This document shows, in pieces, positions 43,605 to 56,900 of a stretch of 64,000 nt of DNA. Under the pieces are notes generated by a model, which was given only the letters and a program-made list of their open reading frames with translations, was not told where the DNA came from and did not search any database. How positions within the stretch are numbered: the stretch's first letter is position 1; every line of letters starts with the position of its first letter. This stretch comes from Agapanthus africanus (lineage: Eukaryota > Streptophyta > Magnoliopsida > Asparagales > Amaryllidaceae): positions 183,475,044 through 183,539,043 of the forward strand of contig CM057344.1 in assembly GCA_030015575.1 (NCBI GenBank). The letters are read 5' to 3'. Made by a program: the position numbers and the translations under genes.

Positions 43605-46600
43605 TTAATCCAAATAAACTGGCTCTTGTAAGAACAAGAGCTCCTCCGTGGGGTCAGTGGAAAAATACGGCTTAAGTCTATGTCCATTCACTTTGAAAAA
43701 GGTGCCGTTTTTAACATTTTCTACTTCTACTGCCCCGTGCGGGTATACAGACCGCACAACAAAAGGTCCCTTCCATCGAGATCGGAGCTTACCCGCGTGA
43801 AGGTGTAATCGTGAATCATAAAGAAGGACTTGTTGACCAGGTGAAAATGTTTTCCTCAAAATGTTTTTATCGTGAAAAACCTTAGTCCTATTCTTTGTGA
43901 TTACAGCGTTATCATAAGCTTCATCGCGGAGTTCGCTTAGCTCATTAAGTTGCAGCTTCCGAAAGTTGCAAGAAAGGTTCAGATCAAAATTTATTTCTTT
44001 TATAGCCCACAATGCTTTATGCTCTATCTCGACGGGTAAATGACATGCTTTTCCAAACACTATCCTATATGGAGACATTCCTAGGTCGGTTTTATATGCA
44101 GTTCTGAATGCCCAAAGAGCATCCGTCAGTTTGGTCGACCAGTCTTTTCTATTTTTAGCAACAGTTTTCTCCAGGATAAGTTTGATTTGTCTGTTTAAGA
44201 TCTCAGCCTGCCCGCTTGTTTGGGGATGATAGGGTGTAGAAAGTCGGTGGTTGATGGAGTATTTTCGCATCAGAGTCTCGAAAGACCTGTTGCAGAAATG
44301 TGTCCCATTATCGCTAATGATAGCGCGTGGGTGTCCAAATCGCGAAAAGATATTCTCTTTCAAGAACTTAATGACAACTTTCTTGTCATTAGGGCGACAT
44401 GGAATGGTTTCTACCCACTTTGAGACATAATCAACCGCCAGCAATATGTACAAATTCCCAAAGGAGTTGGGAAAGGGACCCATAAAATCAATGCCCCAAA
44501 CATCAAATATTTCAACAACCAAGATAGGTTGCTGAGGCATTTCATTCCTCTGGGAGATTCTACCCGTATACTGACATTGTGTACAGGTTTTGCAATACTC
44601 AAATGCGTTCTTGAATAAGGTCGGCCAATAAAATCCACATTGCAAAACCTTTTCCGCTGTCTTTCTAGGACCAAAGTGACCCCCACAGGCCTGATCATGA
44701 CAAAATGAAAGAACACTCTTGAACTCTTCATTCAGGACACACCGGCGAATGATCTGATCAGGACAATATTTAAACAAATAAGGCTCGTCCCAGTAAAAGT
44801 GTTTTACTTGGGATAGAAAACGGTATTTGTCCTGTTTTGACCAATCGCTCGGTATAAGTCCCGTGGCATGATAGTTCGCAATATCCCTGAACCATGGTTC
44901 AGCGGCTATGCTCAAGAGTTGTTCGTCAGGGAATGAATCATTGATCGGCAGGGTCACAGGGGAAGAAGAGATTCGTGAAAGATGGTCAGCTACTACGTTT
45001 TCACATCCTTTCTTATCTTTGATAACAAGATCAAATTCTTGTAACAGTAGGATCCAACGTATTAGTCGACCTTTTGCATCTTTCTTCGCCAGAAGATATT
45101 TTAAAGCGGAATGGTCAGTATACACAACTATAGGTGAGCCAATTAAGTAAGGCCTGAATTTTTCTAATGCAAATACAACCGCTAAGAGTTCTTTTTCTGT
45201 GGTTGTATAATTGATTTGCGCATCATTCAGGGTCTTACTTGCATAGTATATCACGTGTGGCATATTTTCGATGTGCTGTCCTAAGACTGCACCTACTGCA
45301 AAATCAGATGCGTCACACATCAGCTCAAAGGGGTAGTCCCAGTTTGGTGATGATAACACGGGGGCTGAAGTGAGTGAGTTTTTAAGTGAGTCGAAAGCTG
45401 TCTCGCAGTCCGAGTCAAAATGGAAGGTCGTATCCTTGGCCAGGAGAAGAGTTAAAGGTCTAGCAATTTTGCTAAAGTCCTTAATGAATCTCTTATAAAA
45501 GCCCGCGTGGCCAAGGAAAGATCGAATATCTTTGACGCTTTTGGGATGATGGAGGTTTTGAATGACATCTATCTTAGCTCTGTCAACCTCAATGCCTTTC
45601 TGTGAAATGACATGTCCAAGTACTATTCCTTCTTGAACCATAAAGTGGCATTTTTCCCAGTTCAAAGTCAAGTTCTTCTCTTTGCAACGAGTAAGAACAG
45701 CGTCAAGATTCGCTAGACAATCGGAAAAAGAGTCTCCAAAAATCGAGAAATCGTCCATAAAGATCTCCAGAAAATTCTCTACCATATCAGAGAATATCCC
45801 CATCATACACCGCTGAAAGGTAGCGGGGGCATTGCATAACCCAAAGGGCATGCGACTGTAAGCAAAGGTACCAAAAGGACAAGTAAAAGTGGTTTTATCT
45901 TGATCCTTTTTGGCGATGGGGACCTGAGTAACCGTCCATAAAGCAATAATACTCTCGTCCCGCTAAGCGTTCCAGCATCTGATCAATGAATGGTAGAGGA
46001 AAGTGGTCTTTCCTCGTGGCAGCATTGAGTTTTCTATAATCGATACATACACGCCACCCAGTTTGGGCACGTGTCTGAATCAACTCATTCGCCTCATTGG
46101 TTATAACAGTGATGCCGGATTTTTTAGGAACGACATGTATAGGACTCACCCACTGGCTATCGGAGATGGGGTATATAATACCATTATCCAAGCATTTGAC
46201 GATCTCTTTCATGACCGCTTCCTTCATGACAGGATTCAACCGTCTCTGTGGTTCTCGGGTCGGTCTAGCATCATCCATCACATGTATATGATGTTCAACT
46301 ATCAAGGGACTAATCCCTTTGATGTCCGCCATACTCCAACCAAACGCCTCTTTGTTAGATCTCAATACCGATAAAAGTGCATTTTCTTGCTCTGATGCAA
46401 GAGAAGCGGATATGATAACCGGTAAGGACTCATTCTCACCTAGATATGCATATTTAAGGTGAGAAGGTAAAATTTTGAGATCTAACTCGGGCGGAGAAAT
46501 GATAGAAGGAGGGATCATTGAGTGATTTTTGGATTTACAAAGAAGCTCAAAGCCTGTGAAAGAAACAGACTCGGGTGGAGAAAAGTCAGGAGTGCAGGAC

Positions 46601-47193
46601 TCAAGTGTAGAGAAAGTGTCCTCACTAAGATCATGTATGAAATCAAACAGAGATGTGGTAATGTCATCGAGATCAGTAAAGCAAAGTTCCTCAGCTCCAC
46701 GACTATCGGGAGCGATCTCATAGACAGAGCACACATCTAAAATATGAGCAGAGGGTTCTGATGGCTGACTTTCAACTTTGTAGATATTTAGTTCAATGGT
46801 CATATTTCCAAATGATAAATTCATTGAACTGTTTCTACAGTTTATAACAGCGTTGGAAGTGGCAAGGAAAGGACGACCCAGAATTACCGGAATTTGGCTC
46901 CGGGGGTTTGCTACAGGCTGTGTGTCGAGTACAATGAACTCTACAGGGAAAACAAATTCCCCGACCTTTATCAACACATCCTCTAATTCACCCCTTGGTT
47001 TGGTGATAGATCGGTCTGCCATCTGGAGAGTGCAGTGAGCAGGTTTCAGCTTTCCAATCCCTAATTGCTCATAGACAGAATATGGAAGGAGGTTAACACT
47101 TGCGCCAAGGTCTAAAATAGCACGATTTATGTTTTTACCCCCAATCGAAATCGATATTGTAGGACATCCTGGGTCCTTTCGTTTCTTTGGTAG
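43605..47193 (-). pseudogene. pol: Pol of Athila I: protease, reverse transcriptase, RNase H, integrase
   Basis: Continues in the gag frame after a TAG at 47194. Protease has DLGAS near 47110. The frame holds to 45895, where a small deletion inside the reverse transcriptase (after MDGYSG) shifts it. From 45851 a 748-residue frame runs to the natural end: FMDD at residues 31-34 (the YXDD site), RNase H CDAS at about 179-182, an integrase zinc finger (H385/H392, CKTC 420-423), and catalytic D455, D514 and E550 with D35E spacing. The deletion is probably about 11 nt and flanked by short repeats, which is an inference from the homologous copies of this family. The last part after integrase is intact. 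Confidence 0.92.
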
Positions 47194-49125
47194 CTAGGGA
47201 ATAAAAGCAGTGCTGATATTGTTAGCCATAAAGACCTTCTTCGGCACTTGAGTCTTCCTCTTCCTAGTGCACAAGTCCTTAAGAATTTTCATATATGCGG
47301 GGACTTGTTGAATTGCATTTAGGAGAGGGATATTTATGTTAACCTGTTTGAACATTTCCAAAATTTTCTCCATATGAGGACTCGTTCTATTGCCCCTTAA
47401 CCGGTTCGGATAAGGAGCTTTCGCAATAAGCGTAGGGTCCATCACAGAAGAAGGAAGAGGGGGTAGACGTGGTCCTAAAAGAGGTGTGGGGACCGTCTGT
47501 GGAGAACTATAAGGGTTGGGAGAAGGTGTCGAGCCTAATGGGAAATGGAGAATAGGCTCTCGAGAAGATGGTGTGGTAGAAGAAGAAGGATCAGAAGGAG
47601 ATGTGTGTGTGTGTGGAAAGGTCTCAGCCGGGGTGTTGATATGATTTTCAGTATCATCAATACCTTCCCCGACATGATTGTTCAGCACTCTTCCCGATCT
47701 CAACGTTGTGACGGCATTTACATTGTAATGCCCAGGATTCTGTAGGGGTTGAGAGGGAAGTTTCCCTTTTTCTCTCGCACTCATTTCGGCTTTTAGGCGT
47801 GCGATTTCAGCTTCCATCGTTATGATACTCTCAGCTTGGGACGCTGAGTTTTTCTTTATCTCACTGACGGAAGATCTAACCTCAGTCGAAACCTCTATGA
47901 AATTTGATAAAAGTGATTTCATGGTTTGAGTGAATTGAGAGAATTCGTCAGAACAGGTCATAGGATTAGACTGTGCAGGAGTGTTGACCTGATTTTGGAA
48001 GTTTTGTGACTGATAGGGGTGCTGAGTGAGTTGAAGGGGTTGCTGTTGTGGTAGAGGAAGAGCCCTTTGAAATTGATTCGTGTTTGGAACCGTGTTTTGA
48101 GATTGGTTTTGGTTCTAAGCAAAATTCGGGTGATTCCTCCAACCCTGATTGTACGTGGAAGAATATTGATCGTTTCGAGGTCTTTGAAATGCGGCATTAG
48201 AATGCTCGTGACCTTGAAACGCAGAGTTTAATGGACATTCTTCCGTTAAATGAGATGGATCAGAACAGCACCCACAAACAGTTTTGGGGAGCGACACTGG
48301 GTTTAGGGAGGCTGCTGCAAATTTGTGTTCCATAGCGTCGAGCTTCTTTTGCATTGCTGCCATCTCAGCTCGAACACCTATGGACACATCTATTTGGTGT
48401 ACGCCACCCCTATTCAATGGTTGGGTTCCACTCTCCCACTGTAATGATTTTTCAGCGAACTCTTCTAAATACTTCCAAGCTTCCCCATCATCCTTAGTCA
48501 TAAAAGTACCTTGACACATGTTTTCAAGGCTCTGTTTAGTGTTTGGGTTAATGCCCTCATAAATGATTCGGCAAAGCTCCCATCTCGGGATGCCGTGATG
48601 AGGACATTGAACCAATAGATCCTTGAAACGTTCAAAGCATTTAGAGAATGGATCGGTAGGGAGCTGGGCAAATTGATTCAGTTCGCTACGGATTCGAGCT
48701 GTCTTTTGTATTGGGTAAAATTTCTTAAGGAATGCAGCGACGAATTCTTCCCAATTCATAATAGAGTGTGCGGTAGTGTTATATAGCCACTTCTCGGCTA
48801 TATCGCACAATGTAAATGGAAGAAGTCGTAGACGAATAGCATCCACTGAAAGTTGTGACGTACCCATCATTGCGCATACGTTTTCAAATTTGGTTATGAA
48901 AACGTAAGCGTTCTCAGTCTCGAGTCCGTGAAATTTGGGTAAAAGATTGATATACTCGGGCTTAATCTCAAAGTTCTCCCCATTGGCTGGTGGTGTGGAT
49001 AAGCAGGTCGAAAGAGGACCTCGAATAGGGTAGCACCTCTCCTGGAGAGAGATGCGGGATGGATTCTGCGCACCAACGGACGGCGGCAGATTAGGGTTAA
49101 AGAAGTTTGATGGATTCGGATCCAT
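47194..49125 (-). pseudogene. gag: Gag of Athila I, interrupted by TAG
   Basis: Starts MDPNPSNFFNPN at 49125. Residues about 60-215 are the capsid-like retrotransposon gag region; a CCHC knuckle (CGCCSDPSHLTEEC) is at 284-297. A TAG at 48115-48117 interrupts the Gln/Asn/Pro-rich part after the knuckle. The same frame then continues open through a Ser/Pro-rich region to a second TAG at 47194-47196, just before pol. Both could come from CAG by one transition. The second stop lies at the gag-protease junction and is followed by CTA, a context noted for stop readthrough in some viruses, but a plain mutation is more likely. Confidence 0.88.
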
Positions 49126-50211
49126 CGGTGTAGGTGTGGTAGTGGGTAAAGGAAAGGTAAATGGAGAAATAACGACTTCGGAGTCGATAAAGGGTACGCG
49201 GACTAAACGGGCACTAGAATCCCGTGTCCAGCCTATCTTGCACTAAAAAGGGTTAGTACAAGTGGCAGCGTTGACTTATAATTAGGGGTAATGAATGAAT
49301 GCGGTGCTTGCTTTGAAAAAGGAACGGATTTTTGAAAAAATGATGCGACACAACAAATGCAACAAACAAACCCTAGAATCTAGTGGTCACCTAGGTCCGG
49401 CTCTAGACCGCTCCTAACTGCCAAAAGACAAGTCACAGGATAGAATCCTCTACTGCCTCTTTGTCCCCCTGTGGCCGGAAAAGTGCCAGGTAAGTGGGAA
49501 GGTACTCCACTACGTAAGTAGTGGGCCTAATTAAAAACCACTAGCCTTAGACACACTCGCCTTAGGCACCACAAGAAAACGCGGATAAGCAATGAATTAC
49601 CCACGGCCTTCTCTTGTCCAAATTGAGCGCGACGGTCCTTAGAGTCATCTCTAGATTTCTTTAAATTAATGAGGGTAAATGCGGATGCAAGTTTGTGGTT
49701 TTCGGGGCCTAGGAAGGGTAATGAAATCCCCACCTAATTTGGATTTGGCCATGCCCCTTAATATCCGTATTAGAATGCAAACAACCAAGAAACAAAATCA
49801 CGCACAAATTTAATTTTCTTTTTGCGGAGCTGCGATTATTTGCAAAGAAACCTGCAAAAACTGTTAGTTGGAGCTAAAAAGAGGAGAGAGGAGAAGGTAA
49901 GAAATCACCTGAGAGAAAAATTTTGCAGAGAACCCTCAAGGCCACCGCGGTTCCGCCGCAATAGGCTTCAAATGCCGCGCTTCCGCGGTCTCTTGATGAG
50001 ATCATTGAATCAAAATTCACCAGGGAGCTTCTGTAGACTCCCTCTGCTCTCTGGTATATTCCAAAAAATTTCTTCAATTGCCAAACAGCTCCAGATTTCC
50101 TTGCAATGAACCACAACAAATCGTTTAGGGTTTGCACGAATTTTGATCTCAAAATAACAATGGAATAATTCTTTCAATTCAAACTAAAATATGAAACGAA
50201 TTAGCGCGCGA
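49126..50211 (-). other. Untranslated leader of Athila I
   Basis: About 1.1 kb between PBS and gag, with no convincing ORF. It holds a palindrome pair at 49941-49990. Confidence 0.7.
49941..49990. promoter_or_regulatory. Palindrome pair in Athila I leader
   Basis: GCCACCGCGGTTCCGCCGC, 14 nt, then GCCGCGCTTCCGCGGTC. Both arms are imperfect and lie in the same orientation, unlike the LTR copies. About 240 bp downstream of the PBS on the sense strand. Confidence 0.5.
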
Positions 50212-50229
50212 TCCCCGGCAACGGCGCCA
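50212..50229 (-). other. Primer-binding site of Athila I (tRNA-Asp)
   Basis: The minus strand reads TGGCGCCGTTGCCGGGGA, complementary to the 3' end of plant tRNA-Asp, 3 nt from the LTR at 50233. Confidence 0.88.
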
Positions 50230-50232
50230 TTT

Positions 50233-51776
50233 TGATTGAAACAATTTCCGGATTGTGTAATGTGAAAAAGTATCGATTCAAATAGTCCCCTATTTCGGCA
50301 CTATTTGATTGATCGTAGAATGTGAGACTGAGTAAGTAAATCAAATTGATAAGAGTCTCTTTGTGTCGGTAATTAGAAAATTGAATAAAGTTCACAATCA
50401 AAAAATTATATTTGACCGCAATCAACTACGGTGTCAGTTGTAGATCGTAAGCGAGTGCGGATCGTCCACAGGGATTGTGCGATTCGTTTCTATGTTTAAT
50501 TTGTTTGAATCGAAAAGTTAATCGAAAAGAAAAGAAAACATGATTCAAGAATTTATCAATTGATTCAGGTGTCACAAGTTTAATCAAGAATCAAGAAACT
50601 GATAAACAATCAAGAATTGGGTTTCGATAATATTTCCAACCAAAATGTCAAGAATCTAAATGAGGCTCGTAGGAATCGATCGGATCTATAGATGTGATGT
50701 AATTTTAAGATTTCGTGTTCTTGTCCTTCGAAGGATTGATACTAGATCGATGATGATCGACGAGAGTTAGGGCTTTCTTGATGAAACTAGGGTTTCATCG
50801 TTTAACCCTTGTTCTTTCATCGATATCATTCACATTCTAGCCTCTAACAATTTCAAGAAACGATCGTAACTCCCCAATCTCGAGCGATATCAATCAAGAA
50901 AGCATCGCAACGAATTGGGTCGTCGATTCTTGAACTTGCTAGGGTTTACAAAACTCGTAGGATTCAAGGATCGATTTAAGATATATTACATCATCATTCT
51001 ATTGATCGTCTCGACTCCTCGACGAGCGGAGTATTACCCAAGCATCATCACACAGAAAGTATTCAAGAATTGAAAAGATATCATGATGCGAGAATTTAAA
51101 GAAAACAAGATAAAAGAATATCACCTTTTATTTATATCAACAATTTGATTACAGTCGCTCAAGAACTACAAGAGGAAGAACTAAATTGTCGAATTGGCGT
51201 CGCTCGGCTCCGTGAGTCGCGGATCGGCTTGGACCACTTGCTCTGTTGAAGATCGGCTCGGCTCGGCTCATAAAAGGTTGCAAGGCTTCTTGCTTGATGG
51301 GTACTCGGGATCTTGGCTTTTGATTGGAATTAGGGTTAGGGTTTCATACAAGTCCTCTCACTAGACTTGTGGAAGAAGATGAAGAGAGAGAGTGAATGGA
51401 TCTAAATTGGCTAAATGAATTAATGGAGGGATTTTTCCAAGATTGAAATCCTTCCTTCAAATTGGGGATCTCTTTTTTACAAGTGAGCCTAGGGTCTTAT
51501 TTATAGATCTCCCAAACCCTAAGCCTTTGAGTTCCCTCCAAAAGTTTGTTGAAAGACTTCTAGAAGTAGGTAGTTAGGCTTAGCTTAGGGTTTAAGCTAG
51601 GGTTTAGGAAGAAGTTTCTAGAATACAAGGCTAGTTTAGTGTTGGTCCCAAAGCTTGCTGATCTGGCAAAAGTCTCTGGAGTCTTCTGGAATTTGAAGTA
51701 TATGAGCTGAATGTGGGCCCTAAGTGAAGCATTGTGCACCAAAGATTTAGGGCTGACGTGGCAAGACGGCCGCGGA
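50233..51776 (-). repeat. 5' LTR of Athila I, first segment
   Basis: Matches 40201-41737 with few substitutions and one 5-bp repeat difference (GGCTC near 51258). It is broken by copia G inside the palindrome pair; target duplication GCGGA is at 51772-51776. The TATA box (minus strand) is near 51498-51507. Confidence 0.93.
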
Positions 51777-53860
51777 TGTTAGGTTTGTCTAGCACCCTAT
51801 AATGAGTTTTGAAGCATCACATGACCCAAAGTTTAAATTTTGATGGTGCTAAACAAGCATGCAAAGGAATCGATCCTAGAAAATTAGGGTTATGAAACAT
51901 TAAAGCGAACAAAACTAGGGTTTCGAGACTACAACCTTTGTAGCTCCCTTTCGCTGGACTCCTTGGTGTCTTGGGAGTTGGAAGAAGGTCCTCTTGAAGT
52001 CCTCTCACGTCCACGACGATCCACCCGGAGTTCGCCGTCCAAGCTCGCAACTTCGTAAACCGAAGAGAACACTCTAAACAAGTTGGCTAAACTTGTGTAG
52101 AATGAAGTTGTGGTTAAGATTCTCACTTCAAAACCCTTTCTTTATGTTTGTATTACTCACTAGAAGAAAATAGAGAGCAAATATGAAGGAGGAAGAAGAT
52201 GGTGGCAATATTTTGACAAGAGGTGAAAAAATGATAACCATTAAGAAGAAAAATGAAATATATCATTATATATTTTATTTCTTCTTACTATGAACCATGG
52301 TTAAAGTGATGGAGACATTATTTAACTTGAGTTTTAAAACATGAGGAGAAGGATAACTCAAGTTTAGAGGTAGGTAAGCTTGGTTAGGTCAAAAGAAGAA
52401 TGTAGAAGCTAGAAAAGATTATCCTTTTCTTTTCAATTTGTTTTAAATACAAAATCAAATAATAATCCATCACTTAATCCATGGTGTGAGTCTTATATTG
52501 ACACCATTTCCATGTGTTAACAAGCATGATAGATGGGTGTATGTATGTGTGTATGTATGCACATCCATATGTGCATGAAACAAGATAGAAAGAAAGAAAC
52601 ACATACACACATGCATACATCCATCATCCAAGAAAAGGTTTTAAGTGAGAAAACTAATGGTTAAATGATAAATCAACACTTGATTTATCAATCCGGCCAT
52701 ATCACATATGACCCCACCAAAAGCAAGCCGCCCGATCAATGTACGGTATCATATACGCGCATTTTAATCGGGTCCATGCGCATATCGCATACGCGCACCA
52801 CAACGTTTCGCCTGGACTAGGTAACTCCTGTGTGGGACTCTAAGACTCGTCAATACGCCGGCAGAGGGTGATGATCATATCAGGTACCCCCAAGCCGTAA
52901 GCGGTCAGCTAAACGTAACGGCCACCCGGGTATCGAGCGATCAGAAGAAAACAAGCGAACCTGCTACAACTCCTGTCGAGCCAACCGGCAACACTACCGT
53001 ACAGTCCGGTCTCTTCGTCAGATATGCTGCATATTGAGCCTAGGGATGGTCACGTCGACCCTAATAACTTAATAAGTCGTGCCAGTGAATGGTCTATAAC
53101 AGATCAAGAAACTACTGATAACACTTATCAGCAAATCTCAGCAGCCCTGGCTAGGGACTTACTGATATAACCAGTCGGGCACAGTACAGCATCAACTCCC
53201 AATACCGGGAGAGACGAAACCCCTCCTATCGCTCATTGCCTCCGTGTGTCTCTGGACTGTACCCAACGGCCACCTGTTTGCACGACTCAGTAGAGCCGTG
53301 GTAGGGTGGCAATCAAAGTACAGTGGGAGAACACACAAGACTCCATGACGATCTCGGGTCTACAGACTAACCTGTACCAGTGTCACCTGAGAACTGCTAT
53401 CCGACGATAGATATAATTCCATATAGGAGTTCTCGGTGAGTCTGTCCAGTGTACCCAGTCAGCACTGAGCACCCGTATATGATCTTGATGTCAAACATCG
53501 ATGAATGTGGGAACAGCCATCGCCCATCGTATGGGTCTAGTATCATATACGCTAGTCTACACTGGTATATCAATGTCCCGTCTCGATATACCTATGACTA
53601 GGGACTTTCCAGGATATGCTTATAGACTACAGATGTCCCACTAGTATGATCTCCATCATAATCAGAGCAGTCAAGCCGATATCCTCAGGGCTTTATCAGC
53701 ATGTATGAATGAATAAAAGCATGATCAGATCATCATGTCAGATAAAGAAGAACCAGATAGCATACTATCATGTCGAGCAAGAATGCATACTGAATATATA
53801 TACATGTATAGATACATCCACTATCACATAATGGCCTCTAGGGCATATATATATCCAACA
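51777..53860 (-). repeat. 3' LTR of copia G
   Basis: From TGTTAGGTTTGTC to TATATATCCAACA (plus view). Nearly identical to 60527-62611. Confidence 0.95.
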
Positions 53861-53874
53861 ATCTCCCACTTGCA
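53861..53874 (-). other. Polypurine tract of copia G
   Basis: The minus strand reads TGCAAGTGGGAGAT directly before the LTR start TGTTGGATA. Confidence 0.85.
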
Positions 53875-53919
53875 CTAAGGCCAGTTATTGGCGTATCTCA
53901 TACCCGACGTCTCAAAAAG

Positions 53920-56900
53920 TCACTCATGCTGCGGCTGAGGGAGGGCCTCGGTGAATGGATCCGCGGCGTTATTCTTTGTGTCTACCCTCCTAATCTCGGT
54001 CTCGCGGCGATCTACAATCTCCCGGATCAAATGAAAACGCCTCAGGATGTGTCTGGACCGCTGATGGGATCTGGGCTCCTTGGCTAACGCCATAGCCCTA
54101 TTATTGTCACAATACAAAGGTATTGGATCAATAATGGTTGGAACTACTCCTAGCTCCGAGACGAACTTCTTCATCCAGACGGCTTCCTTGGCGGCATCAT
54201 TTGCAGCAATGTACTCAGCTTCCATCGTAGAGTCTGCAACGGTATCTTGTTTGGAACTTTTCCAACTCACCGCCCCTCCATTAAGGGTAAATACAAACCC
54301 AGAGATAGATTTGCTGTCGTCCTTATCACTCTGGAAGCTCGAATCGGTAAAGGCCTCCATTTGGAGATCTCCATTACCATACACCAAGAACAATTCTTTA
54401 GTCCTTCGCAAGTACTTAAGAATGTTCTTCACAGCTGTCCAGTGATTCTCCCCTGGGTTGGATTGATACCTGCTTACAACACTAAGTGCATAAGCTACAT
54501 CTGGGCATGTACATAACATCGCATACATTATAGATCCTACTGCCGAAGCATAGGGTATAACACTCATGCGAGCTCTCTCTTCATCGGTCTTTGGGCAAGA
54601 ATCCTTGGAGAGAGTGACCCCATGGCAAGCGGGTAAGGCACCCCGTTTGGAGTCTTCCATACTAAACCTTTTTAGGATGGTGTCAATGTACCTGGTTTGG
54701 GACAATCCCAATAACCTTTTGGATCTATCTCTATAGATCCTTATGCCCAGAATGTATGTGGCATCACCCAGGTCCTTCATAGAGAACCTCAGTGATAAGA
54801 AAGATTTGACCGACTGTAGCATAGGAATATCATTTCCTATCAGAAGAATGTCATCCACGTACAATACGAGGAATGTGACAGCTCTTCCTACAGCCTTCTT
54901 ATAAACACAAGGTTCATCTGGATTTTTGATGAAATCAAACTCTTTGATAACATCATCGAAACAGATGTTCCAACTCCGAGATGCCTGCTTTAACCCATAT
55001 ATGGATTTAAGCAATCTACATGCTTTCCCGCTGCTCCCACTGTCAATGAAGCCTTTTGGCTGATCCATATAAACGCATTCTTCTAAATCTCCATTTAGAA
55101 ATGCTGTTTTAACGTCCATCTGCCAGATTTCATAGTCGTAGTGAGCAGCAATAGCAAGTAGGATTCGAATGGATTTAAGCATGGCTACGGGCGAAAAAGT
55201 TTCGTCATAGTCCAAACCTGGTCTTTGACGAAAGCCTTTCGCCACAAGTCTTGCCTTATAGGTCTGTACCTGCCCATCTACACCAATCTTTCTTTTAAAG
55301 ATCCATTTGCACCCCACAGGTTTTACCCCAGGGGGTACAACGTCCAAAGTCCATACTTTGTTGGTGTACATAGACTCCATTTCGGATCTCATGGCATCCA
55401 GCCACTTCACAGAGTCTGTACTCGTGATAGCTTGCTGAAAACTGGTAGGATCATCATCATCCATGATACAGTCTTCTCTGTCACCATCAATGAGGAAACC
55501 GTAGTACCTCTCCGGTGGGCGAGAAGTCCTACCAGACCTACGGAGTGGCCGAGGTTCTTCAGTTTCTGTTGCAACAGCCGGTTCAACCAAATCGTCATTT
55601 GTAGTTTGTGTCTCTAGAACCTCTTCTAGATCCACCACTTTGCCATTATCTTTATCTGTGAAAAACTCTTTTTCCAAGAATGTGGCATGTTGAGAAACAA
55701 ACACTTTTTGTTCCTCTTTGTAGTAGAATAGATATCCATAAGAATTCTTTGGATATCCCACAAAGTTACACATGACTGACCGTGTCTCGAGTTTATCCGG
55801 ATTCTGCTTTTTAACATAGGCCGGGCAACCCCAAATCTTAATTCTCTTAAGAGATGGTCTCTTCCCATACCATATCTCATATGGCGTGGTAGATACGGTT
55901 TTGGTTGGAACCCTGTTTAGCAGAAATGTTGCAGTCTCCAATGCATGCCCCCAAAACGAGACGGGTAACTCAGCGTCACTCATCATGGACCGGACCATAT
56001 CTAATAGGGTCCTATTCCGTCGTTCTGACACACCATTGTGCTGTGGTGTGTAAGGGGGAGTGAGCTGAGAGAGAATCTCATTCTCTTTTAGGAAGTTTGC
56101 AAATTCTGTACTGAGATACTCACCATCTCGATCTGATCGAAGCATCTTGATACTCAAGCCGGTTTGTTTTTCTACTTCTTGTTTATATTCAATGAATTTC
56201 TCGAAAGCTTCGGACTTGTGCTTTAATAAAAATACATGACCGAATCTTGAGAAATCGTCAGTGAATGTAATGAAGTATGAAAAACCTCCTCTAGCCTGTG
56301 TAGACATTGACCCACATACATCACTATGTATGAGGCCTAGGAGCTGAGTAGCTCTTTCTCCGTGTCCGGTAAACGGAGTTTTGGTCATTTTACCCTTGAT
56401 ACAAGACTGGCAAGTTGCATAAGATTTATATTCAAAAGAGTTTAAATATCCATCTTTGTGTAACTTGTTTAGTCTTGTTTCGTTAATATGACCAAGTCTA
56501 CAGTGCCAAAGAAAAGCTTCATTAAATTCTGAAAGTTTTCTTTTATTAGTGTGTTGTATACTGAAAACTGTGTGTTGATTTAGGACATATATTCCGTTAT
56601 TAAGCATACCATACCCAACCAACATTTGATTCAGGTGAATATTCATAACATTGTTCTGCAATACAAAATTATATCCTTCATTGTCCAACAAAGAAACGGA
56701 TATTATATTACATAGCATACTTGGTACAAAATAACATGGATTTAAAACCAAAATACATCCAGATGGCAACCCCAAGTGATACTCTCCCACTGCGACTGTA
56801 TGTACATTGGAACCATTTCCAACGCGGAGAGTATGGTCACCTGTCTTCAAAACCTTGCTATTTCTCAGCCCCTGCATAGAATTGCAAATGTGAGAACCTG

